Source: Streptomyces canus (GTDB taxonomy: Bacteria; Actinomycetota; Actinomycetes; Streptomycetales; Streptomycetaceae). From it: a DNA stretch of 64,000 bases. Shown here piece by piece: positions 63,129 through 64,000 of this stretch. A model generated the notes under the pieces. It was not told the origin of the DNA. It saw only the letters and a program-made list of their open reading frames with translations, and made no database searches. A program made the position numbers and the translations under genes. The DNA lies in assembly GCF_030815415.1 (NCBI RefSeq), contig NZ_JAUSWW010000001.1, positions 1,612,001 through 1,676,000 on the forward strand, read 5' to 3'. Positions within the stretch are counted from its first letter, which is position 1; each line of letters starts with the position of its first letter.

Positions 63129-64000
63129 TCAGCGGCGGCGCACCAGCGGGAACGGCAGCGTCTCCCGGATCGTCAGACCGGTGAGGAACATGACGAGCCG
63201 GTCGACGCCGATGCCGAGGCCCCCGGTGGGCGGCATCGCGTACTCGAGGGCGTCGAGGAAGTCCTCGTCGAGCTCCATCGCCTCGGGGTCTCCCCCGGCG
63301 GCGAGCAGGGACTGTGCGGTGAGGCGGCGGCGCTGTTCGACGGGGTCGGTGAGCTCGGAGTAGGCGGTGCCGAGTTCGGTGCCGAAGGCGACCAGGTCCC
63401 AGCGCTCGGCGAGCCTCGGGTCCCCCCGGTGCTGGCGGGTGAGCGGGGAGACGTCGGTCGGGAAGTCCTTGTAGAAGGTGGGCAGCTGGGTCTTCTCCTC
63501 GACGAGCCGTTCGTACATCTCCAGGACGACGTCGCCGCGGCCGTCGTCGCCGGTGTACGGCACGCCCGCGCGGTCGCAGTGCCGGTGCAGCCGCAGCAGA
63601 TCCGTGTCGGCGTCGATCTCCTCCCCGAGCGCCTCGGAGATGGCGCCGTGGACGGTCTTGACCGGCCAGTCACCGGAGATGTCGTACTCGGTGCCGTCCT
63701 TGCGGGCGATCGGCGAGCCGAAGGCAGCGGTGGCGGCGCCCTGGATGAGTTCGCGGGTGAGGTCGAGCATGACGTCGTAGTCGGCGAAGGCCTGGTAGGC
63801 CTCCAGCATCGTGAACTCGGGGTTGTGCTTGTAGGAGACACCTTCGTTGCGGAAGGTGCGGCCCATCTCGAAGACCTTCTCCAGGCCGCCGACGCACAGC
63901 CGTTTCAGGTACAGCTCAGGGGCGATGCGCAGATACAGGTCGAGGTCGTAGGCGTTGATGTGGGTGGTGAAGGGGCGGGCGTTGGCGCCGCCGTGGATCT
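63129..64000 (-). CDS. lysyl-tRNA synthetase-type C-terminal region (5' end outside window)
   Basis: The open frame runs through the right window edge; the first codons visible read [34 protein letters not shown], then [30 protein letters not shown] (class II motif 2 with the aminoacylation Arg). [17 protein letters not shown] is motif 3, ending [12 protein letters not shown]. About 290 codons are visible of a domain of about 500. It could be plain LysS, or the C-terminal half of LysX (lysylphosphatidylglycerol synthase fused to LysRS); the N-terminus outside the window would decide. Lysine-tRNA ligation is secure from motifs. Confidence 0.9.
   Translation of the reverse strand, partial: IHGGANARPFTTHINAYDLDLYLRIAPELYLKRLCVGGLEKVFEMGRTFRNEGVSYKHNPEFTMLEAYQAFADYDVMLDLTRELIQGAATAAFGSPIARKDGTEYDISGDWPVKTVHGAISEALGEEIDADTDLLRLHRHCDRAGVPYTGDDGRGDVVLEMYERLVEEKTQLPTFYKDFPTDVSPLTRQHRGDPRLAERWDLVAFGTELGTAYSELTDPVEQRRRLTAQSLLAAGGDPEAMELDEDFLDALEYAMPPTGGLGIGVDRLVMFLTGLTIRETLPFPLVRRR

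Overview
The window is high-GC actinobacterial DNA, almost certainly a Streptomyces chromosome. Reasons: very GC-rich third codon positions, GTG and TTG starts, leaderless genes with TAGNNT-type -10 boxes close to the start codon, and families typical of the genus (DUF574 methyltransferase, secreted-repeat lipoprotein, class F sortase, PAS-GGDEF-EAL protein). From memory, the right half from egtA onward has the gene order of the S. coelicolor region around SCO0910-SCO0935 (egtABCD, a second succinate dehydrogenase, LysR, RmdA); this was not checked by a search. No mobile element, CRISPR array, rRNA or tRNA gene was recognised.

Bases 1 to about 28,970 form a large extracellular polysaccharide locus. 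The left plus-strand operon has a WecG/TagA transferase, a frameshifted UDP-ManNAc dehydrogenase, UDP-GlcNAc 2-epimerase, a Wzz-type protein, a Wzx-type flippase, a beta-helix lipoprotein, a glycosyltransferase and two methyltransferases. A minus-strand block holds another glycosyltransferase and a Wzz/polymerase fusion, with a small Wzz-type gene divergent from it. A coupled minus-strand operon (24,072 down to 17,571) has an initiating sugar-phosphate transferase, Gfo/Idh oxidoreductase, SDR epimerase, two DegT-type aminotransferases and a PglD-like acyltransferase. It is followed by a 1,201-residue secreted DUF4082 protein and one more glycosyltransferase. To the right lie a glycosyltransferase, an MFS transporter, a TolB-like protein and a secreted GH43-like/AbfB protein. 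Together these suggest a Wzx/Wzy-type polymer containing ManNAc(A) and an amino sugar that is N-acylated.

Bases 29,220-46,540 are housekeeping and stress genes: an amidase, an NfeD-like/flotillin pair, an orphan PemK-like protein whose end overlaps a bacterial-type poly(ADP-ribose) glycohydrolase gene, the ergothioneine operon egtABCD, dodecin, a HAD phosphatase, a probable Zur-controlled rpmF-CobW GTPase unit, an LLM-type oxidoreductase, a short UvrA paralogue, a VOC protein, and an OlsB/OlsA-like ornithine-lipid pair coupled to a small AraC regulator.

Bases 46,818-64,000 hold a HEAT-repeat protein, sdhCAB with a divergent LysR gene and a dyad operator, an unknown tryptophan-rich protein, an RmdA-like cyclic-di-GMP enzyme coupled to a DUF574 methyltransferase, a secreted-repeat lipoprotein, and a cell-surface cluster (proline-rich protein, DUF4239 protein, two sorting-signal-like proteins, class F sortase, polysaccharide deacetylase). 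The window ends inside a lysyl-tRNA synthetase-type gene.
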